From SHAN690 sp023262195 (lineage in GTDB: Bacteria; Bacteroidota; Bacteroidia; Flavobacteriales_G; Salibacteraceae), in assembly GCA_038142005.1 (NCBI GenBank), contig JAYQJE010000003.1, positions 310,001 to 374,000 of the forward strand: DNA of 64,000 nucleotides, in the 5' to 3' direction. The notes below the pieces were generated by a model, which saw only the letters and a program-made list of their open reading frames with translations, made no database searches and had not been told where the DNA came from. How positions within the stretch are numbered: position 1 is the stretch's first letter; every line of letters begins with the position of its first letter. This document shows positions 46,575 to 56,689 of the stretch, in pieces. The position numbers and the translations under genes were made by a program.

Positions 46575-47921
46575 TCACATTCTACCTCCTCCAGTAGCGC
46601 CTTTCATCGCACGCATCATTTGCGACATTTTACTCTTATCGTTCATCATGCGCATCATCTTACGCATGTCTTCAAATTGCTTTAGCAGCTTGTTCACATC
46701 TGAAACACTCGAACCACTACCTGAGGCTATACGCTGTCGCCTAGAACCATTAATAACATGTGGATTTTCTCTTTCGTAGTTCGTCATGGATTTAATGATT
46801 GCCTCTATTCCCTTGAACGCATCATCGTCAATGTCAACCCCTTTCATGGCCTTGCCCATGCCTGGAATCATACCCATTAGGTCTTTAACATTCCCCATTT
46901 TCTTGATTTGCTGTATCTGACCAAGGAAATCGTTAAAGTCGAACTTGTTTTTTGCAATCTTCTTGTGGAGCTTTTTAGCCTCTTCTTCGTCAAATTGCTC
47001 CTGTGCCTTTTCTACCAGCGACACAATATCGCCCATACCTAAAATACGGTCGGCCATTCTGCTCGGGTGGAATACATCAAGCGCATCCATCTTCTCACCA
47101 AGTCCTACAAATTTGATAGGCTTCTCAACTACTGATCGGATACTCAGAGCAGCTCCGCCACGGGTATCTCCATCGAGTTTGGTCAGAATAACTCCGTTGA
47201 AATCGATTCGATCATTAAATGTTTTGGCAGTATTGACCGCATCTTGACCAGTCATGGAATCTACCACGAAAAGTGTCTCTGAAGGATTAATGGCGTTTTT
47301 GATGGCCTCTATCTCATCCATCATCTCTGCATCAACTGCCAAGCGTCCAGCAGTATCCACGATAACCGTATTTATTCCACGATTGCGAGCATGATTGATT
47401 GCGTTTTTAGCAATCTCAACGGGATTTTTGTTTTCGCGCTCTGTATAAACCTCTACTCCAACCTGCTCTCCTACAACTTCTAGCTGATCAATTGCCGCTG
47501 GTCTATAAATGTCACATGCCGTCAATAACACACTCCGGCCTTTTTTAGACTTAAGGTACCGTGCAAGTTTTCCTGAATGGGTTGTTTTACCTGAACCTTG
47601 AAGACCCGCCATTAGAATCACGGCCGGTTTTCCTGTAATGTTGATTTCAGATGCCTCTCCACCCATGAGCTCAGCGAGCTGATCTCGAGTAATTTTAACC
47701 AAAAGCTGACCTGGAGAAACTGCAGTGAGTACGTCTTGACCTAAGGCCTTTTCTCGCACAGTATCTGTAAAATCTTTGGCGATTTTATAGTTAACGTCTG
47801 CATCGAGTAGAGATCTTCTAATCTCTTTCATGGTTTCGGCCACGTTAATCTCAGTGATTTGGCCCTGCCCCTTCAGTAGTTTAAATGATCGTTCTAGCTT
47901 CTCGGATAAATTTTCAAACAT
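46575..47921 (-). CDS. ffh: Signal recognition particle protein Ffh
   Basis: GTPase that targets nascent inner-membrane proteins with 4.5S RNA. From ATG 47921 (MFENLSEKLERSFKLLKGQG): N domain, G domain with GLQGSGKTTHSGKLARYLK, VLLTACDIYRPAAIDQL, VIVDTAGRLAVD and TKLDGDTRGGAALSI, then the Met-rich M domain (KMGNVKDLMGMIPGMGKAMK, RRQRIASGSGSSVSDVNKLL). It has 448 residues. An in-frame ATG at 47933 adds four residues and is less likely. Confidence 0.96.
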   Translation of the reverse strand: MFENLSEKLERSFKLLKGQGQITEINVAETMKEIRRSLLDADVNYKIAKDFTDTVREKALGQDVLTAVSPGQLLVKITRDQLAELMGGEASEINITGKPAVILMAGLQGSGKTTHSGKLARYLKSKKGRSVLLTACDIYRPAAIDQLEVVGEQVGVEVYTERENKNPVEIAKNAINHARNRGINTVIVDTAGRLAVDAEMMDEIEAIKNAINPSETLFVVDSMTGQDAVNTAKTFNDRIDFNGVILTKLDGDTRGGAALSIRSVVEKPIKFVGLGEKMDALDVFHPSRMADRILGMGDIVSLVEKAQEQFDEEEAKKLHKKIAKNKFDFNDFLGQIQQIKKMGNVKDLMGMIPGMGKAMKGVDIDDDAFKGIEAIIKSMTNYERENPHVINGSRRQRIASGSGSSVSDVNKLLKQFEDMRKMMRMMNDKSKMSQMMRAMKGATGGGRM

Positions 47922-47948
47922 GTCAAATCTCAATTCAGATTAGGAGGG

Positions 47949-47956
47949 CAAAGGTA
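47949..47956 (-). promoter_or_regulatory. Candidate -7 box for ffh-folD
   Basis: Minus-strand TACCTTTG, matching TAnnTTTG, 27 bases upstream of the ffh start. Confidence 0.5.
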
Positions 47957-48078
47957 GGGTTAGTGGCTGCGAATAAAAAGCGGATTTGTTGTTTTAAAAA
48001 CTGACATTGTTGGACAAACTTTTTGATCTGAAAATCGTAATAGAATATGCTTATAAATGCTTCGTATAAACATGGGAA

Positions 48079-48507
48079 ATGAATAGATCAAAAACTTCAG
48101 TTTCATTCTATTTATCTTGGATCGTAAGCTCACTAGCGATGTTTTGTCTATCCTATGCTTGGCACGGACTTTTATTAAACGACTTATTGAAAATCAATTA
48201 TCTATTGGATGTTTTCCTGCTAGTATCAGGCTTGGTATATCTAGGAATCGGGTTGATCATCACCCTCGTGACTTTTTTTGCACCGCGAATCAAGGATTCT
48301 TTTAAATATGGAATCGCTGCTGGTGGAGCCATCGGCATATTTGTCTATGCCATAGCGTTTGTAGTTGGAATTAGCTTTTATCCGAAGCTCAGTTTAACCA
48401 TGGTGGCCATTGATGTTTCATGGCAATGTCTGGAACAGGGTATTGGTGGCCTAGTTTCGGGATTGATATACCGTATATCATACCGCAAATCAAAGGCCTT
48501 AGCCTAA
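48079..48507 (+). CDS. Four-helix membrane protein of unknown function
   Basis: A 142-residue protein with four hydrophobic segments (about 9-30, 42-66, 76-99 and 104-133). The first helix includes SLAMFCLSYAWHGLLLNDL, with an Asp-Leu pair after it, and the last loop is basic (YRISYRKSKALA). I do not recognise the family. It ends 9 bases inside the converging ABC exporter gene. No promoter box is evident. Confidence 0.55.
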   Translation: MNRSKTSVSFYLSWIVSSLAMFCLSYAWHGLLLNDLLKINYLLDVFLLVSGLVYLGIGLIITLVTFFAPRIKDSFKYGIAAGGAIGIFVYAIAFVVGISFYPKLSLTMVAIDVSWQCLEQGIGGLVSGLIYRISYRKSKALA

Positions 48508-50291
48508 GATTTGAAGGTCAGTTAGATTTCTATAAACACCATTGGGAATTTCCATCAATGATTCATGGTTGCCCTGCTCGCGTAAAAGACCATGGTCGAT
48601 GACCAAAATATTATCTGCACCTTTTATGGTGCTCAATCGGTGGGCGATAACAATGCTTGTTCTGCCTTGCATCAATCTATCAAGTGCTTGTTGCACGGTG
48701 CGTTCACTCTCTGAGTCTAGCGAAGATGTGGCCTCATCGAGTATAAGAATCTTCGGATTTTTCAAAATAGCTCGCGCAATGGCAATTCTTTGACGTTGCC
48801 CACCACTCAATTGAATGCCTCGCTCCCCTACGATGGTATCCAAACCTTCTGGAAAGTTTTTTATAAACTCTAATGCATTTGCTTGCTCTGCAGCTGACCA
48901 AATTTCTTTTTCTGAGGCACTCGGTTTGCCATATGCGATATTCTCGCGAATGGAACCACCAAAGAGAAGCACCTCTTGTGGCACTAAGGCCATATTGCTT
49001 CTCAATTCCTTCAATGAATACTCCTTGGCAGGTAGGCCATCAAATAATAGCATCCCTTCACTAGGCTTATAAAACTGTAAAATCAATGAGGCAATGGTAG
49101 ATTTACCTGACCCACTGGCACCAACCAAAGCCACCGTTTGTCCCGACCTCACCTTAAACGACATGTTTTTTATCACTATCCTTTCTGGCCTAGATTCATA
49201 AGCGAAAGACACTTTCTTAAACTCAATATTGCCGTCTAAGCTGACAGTTTTTGGATTGTCGACTTTGAGGTAAGTTTCTGGCTCTTCTTCCATCAAATCA
49301 AAAAGACTCTCTGTGGCACCAATGGCCTTTTGAACTTTGCCAAAAACATTTGCAACTCCAGCAAAGGAACCTCCTACAAATACGCTGTAGAGTACAAATG
49401 ACATCAGAACATCTAGAGTCCGATTTCCCCAGCATTTTTCAATCGAACTCCATACCATATTACTAGCACAATAGCACCAAACAAGCCGAGGATTACAAAA
49501 GAAGCAAATGCTCCTCTCCACTTTGCACCCTTCATCGCTAACAGGCGAACATCCTCGGTGGCTCTATTATAACGTACTCTTTCAAAAAACTCGTTTGAAT
49601 AAGCTTTTACGTTTTGAATACCCTGAAGGGTCTCATCAATAATTACCTGGGCTGCGGCCAGCTTTTCCTGCGATTGCTTGCTTAGTTTTCGAATAAACAT
49701 CCCAAAGAAATAGGCGGCTAGCATCACTGTAGGCACGGAAAGTAACATTACCAGAGCCAGCTCAACACTAAAGAAGAGTAACAGAGCAGCACCAAAAAGA
49801 ATGGTTATAATTTGACGAACCAATTCAGCGAGGGTCGTCATAAAGGTTTCTTGCAATTGCGAGATATCGTTGCTTATTCGGCTATTCAACTCACCCACTC
49901 TATTCTTAGCAAAGAAAGACATCGGTAATTCTATAAGATGGCTATAAGTATCTTGCCTGAGCTGCGCCATGGCTCTTTCGGTAACATCGGCAAAAAGATA
50001 GATTCTCATAAATGAGAACACTGCTTGAAGCATAAATGCCAATACCAATAAGATAGCTACCTGATCAATATTGTCAAGATTGAAGATTCGATCTATTGGA
50101 CTATTTTCGACACCATCGCCCCCAACCAGTCTGCCAATAAGCGCAGGAAAAGTCATAAAGGTGAGGGATGAAAACAGCAGAAAAAGTAGCCCAAGCGTAA
50201 ATTTCCCACGATAGGGCAATACATACTTAAAAATTCTAGTTGAACGCTTGAACTGAGCTTTAGTCAGTCTTTTTCTCTCCTCTTTCGCCAC
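48499..50291 (-). CDS. ABC exporter, MsbA/lipid A flippase-like (frameshifted)
   Basis: Half-size exporter with a six-helix membrane domain fused to an ATPase. The membrane part has VTERAMAQLRQDTYSHLIEL and the coupling-helix sequence NRVGELNSRISNDISQLQE. The ATPase part has Walker A VALVGASGSGKSTIASL, the signature IQLSGGQRQRIAIAR, Walker B ILILDEATSSLDSES and switch His in VIAHRLSTI. The frame breaks near 49411-49416; one more base joins NAGEIGL to SDVLMSFVLYSVFVGGSFAG, giving 597 residues. Substrate could be lipid or peptide. It stands alone, not beside a partner half-transporter. Confidence 0.88.
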
Positions 50292-50397
50292 TCGGCAAAT
50301 GTGAGTAATAGAACTGAATTCCTTGCACTATAAAAATTGGTAAAAACTTACACCATGAACCAAGAAGCAAACCACTCATAATCACTACTTTTATTGC

Positions 50398-53300
50398 ATG
50401 AAAAGAGCTTTATTTTTTGTTTACATTCTCTCAGGCATCTCCTCAAATTCATTTTCGCAAACGATCGACACTGCTAATGTCCCTATATGGACACAAATGA
50501 TGGACGATCCCAATGCCAATTTTGCCGAGGTTCAGAAGGCCTTCGAAACGTATTTCGAAGGTCGAGAACGTCAGCCCGGTGATGGATGGAAAGTTTTCAA
50601 GCGATGGGAAAACCAATGGAAGGATCAATTGGATGAAGATGGTACTCTTAAGGATATGGCTGCGGAAGCTGAGAAGTATGAGCAATGGTTGATTCAATAT
50701 AACCAAACCAAAGATGATGGTATTGAATCAGCAACGGGTAATTGGGAGGAAATTGGCCCAATCACGCAACCTCAAAATGGCACCGGTCAACCAAATGGCA
50801 ATGGAAGGCTAAATGCAATTTGTTTTCATCCAACCAACCCTAATAAATTTTGGGTTGGCGCTCCAGCAGGAGGTCTGTGGGCCACTACGGATGGAGGAGC
50901 CACTTGGACTTCCAATACCGATAATCTATCATCTCTTGGAGTTTCTGCGTTACTTATAGATCCTAATGATACCAATGTGTTGTACATGGGCACGGGCGAC
51001 CGCGATGCGGGAGATGCCCCAGGTAGAGGAGTATATAAATCTACTGATGGAGGCAATACTTGGGTTCAGAGCAATACTGGAATGGGTAACCGAGAGGTTG
51101 GACATATGATCATGCACCCATCCAATTCATCCTACATATTGGCTGCAACTAGCGGAGGCATTTATAGAACGCAAAATGCTGGCGCAACATGGACGCTTGA
51201 GTCTCCATCACAATTCTTTAAAGACATCAAATTCAAACCCAATAATCCAAATATCGTTTACGCCACAGAAACTTCTGGTCAGGCTGGTTTTTATAGGAGT
51301 GCAAATGCAGGAAATACTTGGACGCTAATAAGCAGTGGCCTACCTGCAACTTCTCAGCGCTATTCAATTGGAGTTTCAGATGCTGATCCTAACGTAGTTT
51401 ATCTAGTTCGTTCAATAGGTTCGGCATATGGCGGTTTATACAAGTCTACTAATTCAGGTGTATCGTTTACCACTCAATCTACTACTCCTAACATTCTTTC
51501 TTGGGGTGAATTTCCTCCACAAACGGGAGGTGGTGGACAAGGCTGGTATGACTTAGCCATCGAAGTCGATCCTAATAATGCAGACATCGTTTACGTTGGA
51601 GGAGTGAATATTTTTAAATCAACCAATAGTGGCGTTAATTGGGACTGTGTGGCACATTGGGTAGGAAGTGCTACGGCTGCTGCTGTTCATGCCGATCACC
51701 ACTGGTTTGCTTACAACCCTGTAGACGGCAGACTATATTCTGCAAACGATGGTGGACTGCATTACACCACTAACGGGGGAAATACTTGGACAGAACTAAG
51801 CAGTGGACTTGGAATTGCTCAAATCTATAAGATCGGGATGAGTAAAACGACTTATGCCAAAGTGCTAAATGGCTACCAAGACAATGGTACAGCGCTTTGG
51901 GATGGTAACATCTTCAGAACAGAACGAGGCGGAGACGGAATGGAAAGTGTAATTGATCACACCAATGATAATATAATGTATGCTTCTGTTTATTATGGAA
52001 ATATTGCACGATCCACCAACAATGGGAACAGTTTTGGCGGTTTTGCTGCTAATGGCACAAATGGCATTACCGAACAGGGAGCATGGGTTACTCCATATAT
52101 TTTGGACAATGAGAATTCCGATATCATGTTTATCGGATATAAAAACGTTTGGAGAACCACTACCGCAACTCAAGGTAATGTAACGTTCACTGCAATATCA
52201 AACAGTTTGGCTGGAAGTAATGGCTGGAATATGCGCCAACTGAGGCAATCTAAGGTCAATGGGAATCGTTTGTTTGCAATTAGAAGCGATAATAGATTTT
52301 TTCGATCTGATAATGCTCTTGCAGCGTCTCCAACTTGGCTCGACTTGACTTCATCTTTACCCGCGAGTGGCGTGTTAAGAGATGTAGAAACGGACCCACA
52401 CAATAACAACACCATCTGGATTTCAAGAGGAAATGACATTTGGAAATCAACAAATTCAGGTTCTACTTGGACCAATATTTCCGCAAATCTTCCAAACCTT
52501 TCATTTAATACCATCATTGCAGATCCAAATAGTTATGGAGGGTTGTATGTTGCCGCAACCTCTGGGATTTACTATACGGATGATTCTTTAGCGAATTGGG
52601 TTACTTATGCAGACAGTTTTCCGGATAATGTACCAACCCGTGAGCTGGACATCTATCATGAACCTGGCAATTGGGAGAATAGCAAAATTCGAGCAGCAAC
52701 ATATGGCAGAGGTTTGTGGGAAAGCGAGCTTTATTCTAATGCCAATTACCTTCCCTTGGCAATCGCTGATTGGGACATAGATAGCACTGACTTGTGTGAA
52801 TCAGATACGATACAGTTATGGAATAATTCGGCTTATGGTGTGGATTCGACCCATTGGACCATAACTCCAATGATGGGTGTTACATACGTTAACGGCACAA
52901 GCGATACTTCGAGGAATCCACAAATTGTTATTGCTGAAGTTGGACAATATGATGTTAAGCTTTATGTTGAAAACACAAATGGAGCAGACTCTGTGGAAAC
53001 GTCCAATGCCATCGAAGTATCTGGTGGACTAGAATTCCCTTGGTTCGATGATTTTGAAACAAATATTGGTTGCGGTGAATGGGGTTGTGCAACCACGTGC
53101 GATGTTGATGACTGGACCAATGTTACCAATGGCATCGAAGATGATGTTGATTGGCGTGTTGATTTTGGCGGCACACCAAGCAGCGGCACAGGGCCTTCGG
53201 TAGATATGAACCCAGGAACAGCTCAAGGAAACTACTTATACATCGAGTCTTCAGGATGTGCTAGTCAAGAGGCTTTGCTCGAAAGCCCTTGCATTAACCT

Positions 53301-55071
53301 TAATAATATTACTGCTCCAGAAATCAAGTTTGGATACCATATGTTTGGATGGAATGCCTGGTTTAATGACCTCCATGTAGACATCCGATCCAATGGTACG
53401 TGGACAAATCTCTGGACCGAGAACGGGGCAAACCTTGGTGATCAATGGAATTTAGATTCGATTAGTTTATCGTCTTACATTGGGGAAAATGTAAAACTTC
53501 GTTTTCGCGGAATGTCTGGTATTGGATGGCAAGCAGATATGGCAATAGACAATATTGCGCTCACAGCGGCACCTGAGACGGACTTTACAGCAACGGATAC
53601 CTTTCCTTGTCTTGGACAAATGGTTGGATTTACAGATTTATCAACCCAAAATCCCAATTCGTGGACATGGGTTATTACACCAAACACGGTGACCTATTTA
53701 AATGGAACAAATTCCTCGAGCCAAAATCCACAGATAAGATTTGACGAAGAAGGAGTTTACCAAGTAATGCTTATTAGCTCAAATCAATACGGGGGAAATA
53801 CTGAGGTTAAGCAAGGTTATATAGAGGTGATCATACCCGATCCTACATTGGCTAGCAACGATCCTTTAAACCAGTTTTGCCCAGAAGACAGCGCTGTATT
53901 CAGCATTTCTGATACTTCGTTTACTAACGTCAATTTTTTCCTTAATGGAGTACTTGATCAATTTGGTAGCAGCATAGAATATAGCCCGGCAACTGGGGTG
54001 AACGATGGTGATGAAGTTTATGTGGTTGTTACCAACCAAGATGGTTGTAGCGGTAGCAGCGATACCATTACAGTCACCGTTTTCGATTCACCTGCAAGTG
54101 GTCTTACGAGTAATGTAGAAGACGAAACCATATGCCATGGAGATGAAGTAGAATTCAGTGCTACCAATCAAGGACTGACTCAATACGCGTTTTTCATTAA
54201 TACTGATACAATGCAAAATGGTCCAAGCTTTCAATGGACTACAATGGAGCTCCTTGACCAAGATGAGGTATACAGTATTTTCTATGACTCTAATGGCTGT
54301 ATGGGAGTGACGGAATCGATAGTTATGACAGTGAATGATCTACCAATCACCTCATTAACATCATCCGATGAAGACAATGAGATCTGTGATGGCGATACTG
54401 TAACCTTCATGGCAACCAACCAGAGCTTGGTCAACTACGATTTCATGATTAGCGGAAGCTCAGCGCAAAGTAGCAGTAGCTTTAGCTACACTGCACCTAA
54501 TTTGACAAATGGAGATGCAGCCTGGGTGCGAGTAACGGATGATAATGACTGTGAGGCCAACTCAGATACGATCACAACGACCGTGTTGCCACTACCGCCA
54601 ACGCCAGCAATTACGGCTATACTCGACAGTTTGGAATGCACTATTCCAGCTGAGTTATATGGTTGGGAAATTAACGACAGTGCCACAAACGTAACCACTC
54701 GCAGACATCAAAAAGTTGGAGACGCTTCGTATAAGGTGAGAATATACCAAGGTGGATGTTGGAGTGCGTGGTCTGAGCCATTTATTATAACTGGATTCAA
54801 CAATCTTGACAACTTTAAGGTAAAAGTTTATCCTTCACCCACGAATGACATCGTCTTCATTGAGGTGTTGGATGGATATACCGGGGGTGGCATAGACTTG
54901 AAACTTATCGACCTAAACGGAAGGCTAGTTTTTGAGTCGAATGATATACAGTTTGATAACAGCGCAAGAACACAAATTTCACTTCAATCGCTGGCCGATG
55001 GAGTTTATAACATCATCTTAGATACTGAACAGAAAAACTTTGCGGTTCCTATTGTAAAAGAAAGCAGATAA
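50398..55071 (+). CDS. T9SS-exported surface protein with Asp-box propeller, MAM and PKD-like domains
   Basis: A 1557-residue protein. The signal peptide (MKRALFFVYILSGISSNSF) is followed by a VPS10/sortilin-like propeller (about 115-780) marked by many Asp-box turns: TTDGGATWTS, STDGGNTWVQ, TQNAGATWTL, STNSGVNWD, TTNGGNTWTE. Next come a PKD-like unit, a MAM-type domain (about 880-1060, PWFDDFETNIGCGEWGC, LRFRGMSGIGWQADMAIDN), another PKD-like unit (VGFTDLSTQNPNSWTW) and three Ig-like repeats of the ICDGDTVTFMATN type. The end is a type A T9SS sorting domain (KVYPSPTNDIVFIE, LADGVYNIILDT). It is predicted to be secreted by T9SS and held on the cell surface. Asp-box propellers occur in adhesins and glycan-acting proteins; no catalytic motif is seen. 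Confidence 0.85.
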   Translation: MKRALFFVYILSGISSNSFSQTIDTANVPIWTQMMDDPNANFAEVQKAFETYFEGRERQPGDGWKVFKRWENQWKDQLDEDGTLKDMAAEAEKYEQWLIQYNQTKDDGIESATGNWEEIGPITQPQNGTGQPNGNGRLNAICFHPTNPNKFWVGAPAGGLWATTDGGATWTSNTDNLSSLGVSALLIDPNDTNVLYMGTGDRDAGDAPGRGVYKSTDGGNTWVQSNTGMGNREVGHMIMHPSNSSYILAATSGGIYRTQNAGATWTLESPSQFFKDIKFKPNNPNIVYATETSGQAGFYRSANAGNTWTLISSGLPATSQRYSIGVSDADPNVVYLVRSIGSAYGGLYKSTNSGVSFTTQSTTPNILSWGEFPPQTGGGGQGWYDLAIEVDPNNADIVYVGGVNIFKSTNSGVNWDCVAHWVGSATAAAVHADHHWFAYNPVDGRLYSANDGGLHYTTNGGNTWTELSSGLGIAQIYKIGMSKTTYAKVLNGYQDNGTALWDGNIFRTERGGDGMESVIDHTNDNIMYASVYYGNIARSTNNGNSFGGFAANGTNGITEQGAWVTPYILDNENSDIMFIGYKNVWRTTTATQGNVTFTAISNSLAGSNGWNMRQLRQSKVNGNRLFAIRSDNRFFRSDNALAASPTWLDLTSSLPASGVLRDVETDPHNNNTIWISRGNDIWKSTNSGSTWTNISANLPNLSFNTIIADPNSYGGLYVAATSGIYYTDDSLANWVTYADSFPDNVPTRELDIYHEPGNWENSKIRAATYGRGLWESELYSNANYLPLAIADWDIDSTDLCESDTIQLWNNSAYGVDSTHWTITPMMGVTYVNGTSDTSRNPQIVIAEVGQYDVKLYVENTNGADSVETSNAIEVSGGLEFPWFDDFETNIGCGEWGCATTCDVDDWTNVTNGIEDDVDWRVDFGGTPSSGTGPSVDMNPGTAQGNYLYIESSGCASQEALLESPCINLNNITAPEIKFGYHMFGWNAWFNDLHVDIRSNGTWTNLWTENGANLGDQWNLDSISLSSYIGENVKLRFRGMSGIGWQADMAIDNIALTAAPETDFTATDTFPCLGQMVGFTDLSTQNPNSWTWVITPNTVTYLNGTNSSSQNPQIRFDEEGVYQVMLISSNQYGGNTEVKQGYIEVIIPDPTLASNDPLNQFCPEDSAVFSISDTSFTNVNFFLNGVLDQFGSSIEYSPATGVNDGDEVYVVVTNQDGCSGSSDTITVTVFDSPASGLTSNVEDETICHGDEVEFSATNQGLTQYAFFINTDTMQNGPSFQWTTMELLDQDEVYSIFYDSNGCMGVTESIVMTVNDLPITSLTSSDEDNEICDGDTVTFMATNQSLVNYDFMISGSSAQSSSSFSYTAPNLTNGDAAWVRVTDDNDCEANSDTITTTVLPLPPTPAITAILDSLECTIPAELYGWEINDSATNVTTRRHQKVGDASYKVRIYQGGCWSAWSEPFIITGFNNLDNFKVKVYPSPTNDIVFIEVLDGYTGGGIDLKLIDLNGRLVFESNDIQFDNSARTQISLQSLADGVYNIILDTEQKNFAVPIVKESR

Positions 55072-55073
55072 AG

Positions 55074-55104
55074 TTTGATACTTTATTAAATGCGTATACA
55101 TTTG
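55074..55104 (+). promoter_or_regulatory. Bacteroidota promoter for rpmH
   Basis: TTTG (55074-55077), 19 bases, then TACATTTG (55097-55104). This is a complete TTTG-N19-TAnnTTTG promoter, the best match in the window, starting three bases after the surface-protein gene and 23 bases before the rpmH ATG. Confidence 0.85.
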
Positions 55105-55127
55105 CAGCCCTTTAAAAACAAGAAGAA

Positions 55128-55286
55128 ATGAAACGGACATTTCAACCATCTAGAAGAAAGCGAATCAATAAGCATGGATTTCGCGAGCGTATGGCCTCTA
55201 AAGATGGCCGAAAAGTTTTAGCTAGAAGAAGAGCTAGAGGCAGAAAGCGCCTTACAGTTTCTAGTGAAATGCCGTTTAAGAAATAA
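55128..55286 (+). CDS. rpmH: 50S ribosomal protein L34
   Basis: A 52-residue, strongly basic protein of the large ribosomal subunit. It starts MKRTFQPSRRKRINKHGFRE, the invariant L34 N-terminus, and ends SSEMPFKK. The conserved block RMASKDGRKVLARRRARGRK is complete. It has its own promoter and is closed by a strong terminator, so it is monocistronic here. No dnaA or rnpA gene is adjacent, unlike in many other bacteria. Confidence 0.97.
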   Translation: MKRTFQPSRRKRINKHGFRERMASKDGRKVLARRRARGRKRLTVSSEMPFKK

Positions 55287-55309
55287 GTGAGATTTAGATA
55301 AACGAGAAG

Positions 55310-55343
55310 AGTCCTGTTGGTCAATCCAACAGGACTTTTTTTT
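55310..55343. terminator. Terminator between rpmH and the Arc-like gene
   Basis: AGTCCTGTTGG (55310-55320) pairs perfectly with CCAACAGGACT (55326-55336), loop TCAAT, followed by T8. It ends rpmH and may also stop the converging minus-strand operon. Confidence 0.92.
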
Positions 55344-55348
55344 GCCCC

Positions 55349-55501
55349 TTATTTTTTGTTGATTCGTTTGGCCTGTTTCAATTGTTGGTGCAGCATCCAT
55401 TCAATTTGCCCATTAACCGAACGAAACTCATCGGCTGACCAACGCTTAATAGCCTTCATCATTTCTTCATCTACACGCAATGCAAATGCTTTTTTAGCCA
55501 T
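55349..55501 (-). CDS. Arc-like ribbon-helix-helix protein, 50 residues
   Basis: Reads MAKKAFALRVDEEMMKAIKR, then WSADEFRSVNGQIEWMLHQQ and a basic tail. The N-terminal strand (KAFALRVDEE), helix A and the helix B core RSVNGQIEWML follow the Arc/MetJ ribbon-helix-helix pattern, a small dimeric DNA-binding fold. It starts 6 bases after the DUF4177 gene and lies in the same orientation behind the SPFH gene. It could regulate its own operon; no target site is visible. The protein is shorter than 60 residues, so it is easily overlooked. Confidence 0.8.
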   Translation of the reverse strand: MAKKAFALRVDEEMMKAIKRWSADEFRSVNGQIEWMLHQQLKQAKRINKK

Positions 55502-55506
55502 AAAAT

Positions 55507-55658
55507 CTACTTAATTCGCTCAAGCAACACGTGCATTGTATTGCCATAATTAGAGATTGACACTGCCTTCCAACCCTCGACAGCCAATCCGTTCAATTGG
55601 TCTTGAAATGAAGCTAAGGATTGGAAAACTCCCTTTTTACAATTTTATACTTGTCCAT
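55507..55658 (-). CDS. DUF4177-like small protein (frameshifted)
   Basis: Start MDKYKIV at 55658, two bases after the SPFH stop. One missing base in the T5 run at 55634-55638 shifts the frame. With it restored the protein reads KKGVFQSLASFQDQLNGLAV then EGWKAVSISNYGNTMHVLLE and ends RIK, 50 residues. The L...LN.L..EGW..VS......MH..L.R pattern is typical of DUF4177 proteins, tiny cytosolic proteins of unknown function. It sits between the SPFH and Arc-like genes. Without correction no frame in this segment is long enough to call. Confidence 0.65.
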
Positions 55659-55660
55659 GA

Positions 55661-56516
55661 TTATTGATATAATGAACCTGTATTAACTACGGGTGTAACT
55701 TCTTTATCCGAACATAGCACCACCATAAGATTGCTGACCATCGTTGCCTTTTTCTCATTGTCAAACTCAACTAGGTCCTTCGTCTTTATTAATTCAAGGG
55801 CATTTTCTACCATTCCTACAGCGCCTTCTACTATCTTCTCCCTTGCCGCAATTATGGCCGTTGCTTGTTGTCGCTTTAGCATGGCGCTGGCAATTTCCAG
55901 CATAAGCCAAATACCCAATACGAGCTTCCATTACTTCAATGCCCGCAATCTGTAAACGCTCACACAATTCCTTTTCAAGGGCTTCGTTCACCTCACCCAT
56001 GCCTGACCTTAGGGTAATCTTATAATCGTCATGATCTTCCCAATCATCATATGGATAGCTACCGGCTAGTTTACGAACGGCAGCATCTGTCTGCACACGA
56101 ACGAAGTTTTGATAATCATCTACTTCAAACGCGGCTTTAAACGTATCACTCACTTTCCAAACTAAAATCACGCTGATCATAATCGGGTTACCAAGCATAT
56201 CATTGACTTTAACTCGCTCACTATCAAAATTCCGAGCGCGAAGGGAAATGCGCTTTTTTGTGTAGAAGGGATTTGCCCAATAAAATCCGTTTTCTCGAAC
56301 GGTACCTTTATAGGCTCCGAAAAGTGTAAGCACTATTGATCCATTTGGGTTGATGTAAAAGAAACCCGTCAATATCAAAATCCCAATGATTGCCAGCGGA
56401 ATTGCTACTGGTATGAATCTTACAATAAAAAGACCTGCTGAACCACCCAGACAGATCAAAGCAACAAGCAACATTAAATAGCCGCTCAATGCTTTTACGT
56501 TTTTCTCTTTACTCAT
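55661..56516 (-). CDS. SPFH/stomatin domain membrane protein (frameshifted)
   Basis: Two N-terminal membrane helices (about 10-31 and 34-53) are followed by an SPFH domain: NGSIVLTLFGAYKGTVRENG, FDSERVKVNDMLGNPIMISV, VRVQTDAAVRKLAGSYPYDD and LQIAGIEVMEARIGYLAYA. The last part after a break reads EIASAMLKRQQATAIIAARE then VEGAVGMVENALELI, a coiled-coil assembly helix. Two missing bases near 55899-55902, probably CC, restore LAYAPEIASAML, the family consensus, and 285 residues. Such proteins form membrane scaffold rings. It heads a minus-strand operon with the DUF4177 and Arc-like genes. Confidence 0.85.
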
Positions 56517-56689
56517 GGTGTATTAATTTAAAATTACACCACAATAATATCAAATTAATATCACTATTGAGAACAAAAGTGAGCTTTGTTGAGATATGCT
56601 GGGCAGCGGTCAAAGAGTCGGTTGAGCGGACTTTAGTTAAAAATCGCAGTCATTTGAGAAAACCAAGTCACAGACAATTGAGGCGTATG

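Noticed and set aside
50398..55071. Sialidase call for the large surface protein because of its many Asp-box turns
   Set aside because: No sialidase catalytic motif such as the FRIP arginine segment is visible; the repeats fit a sortilin-like propeller, which needs no catalysis.
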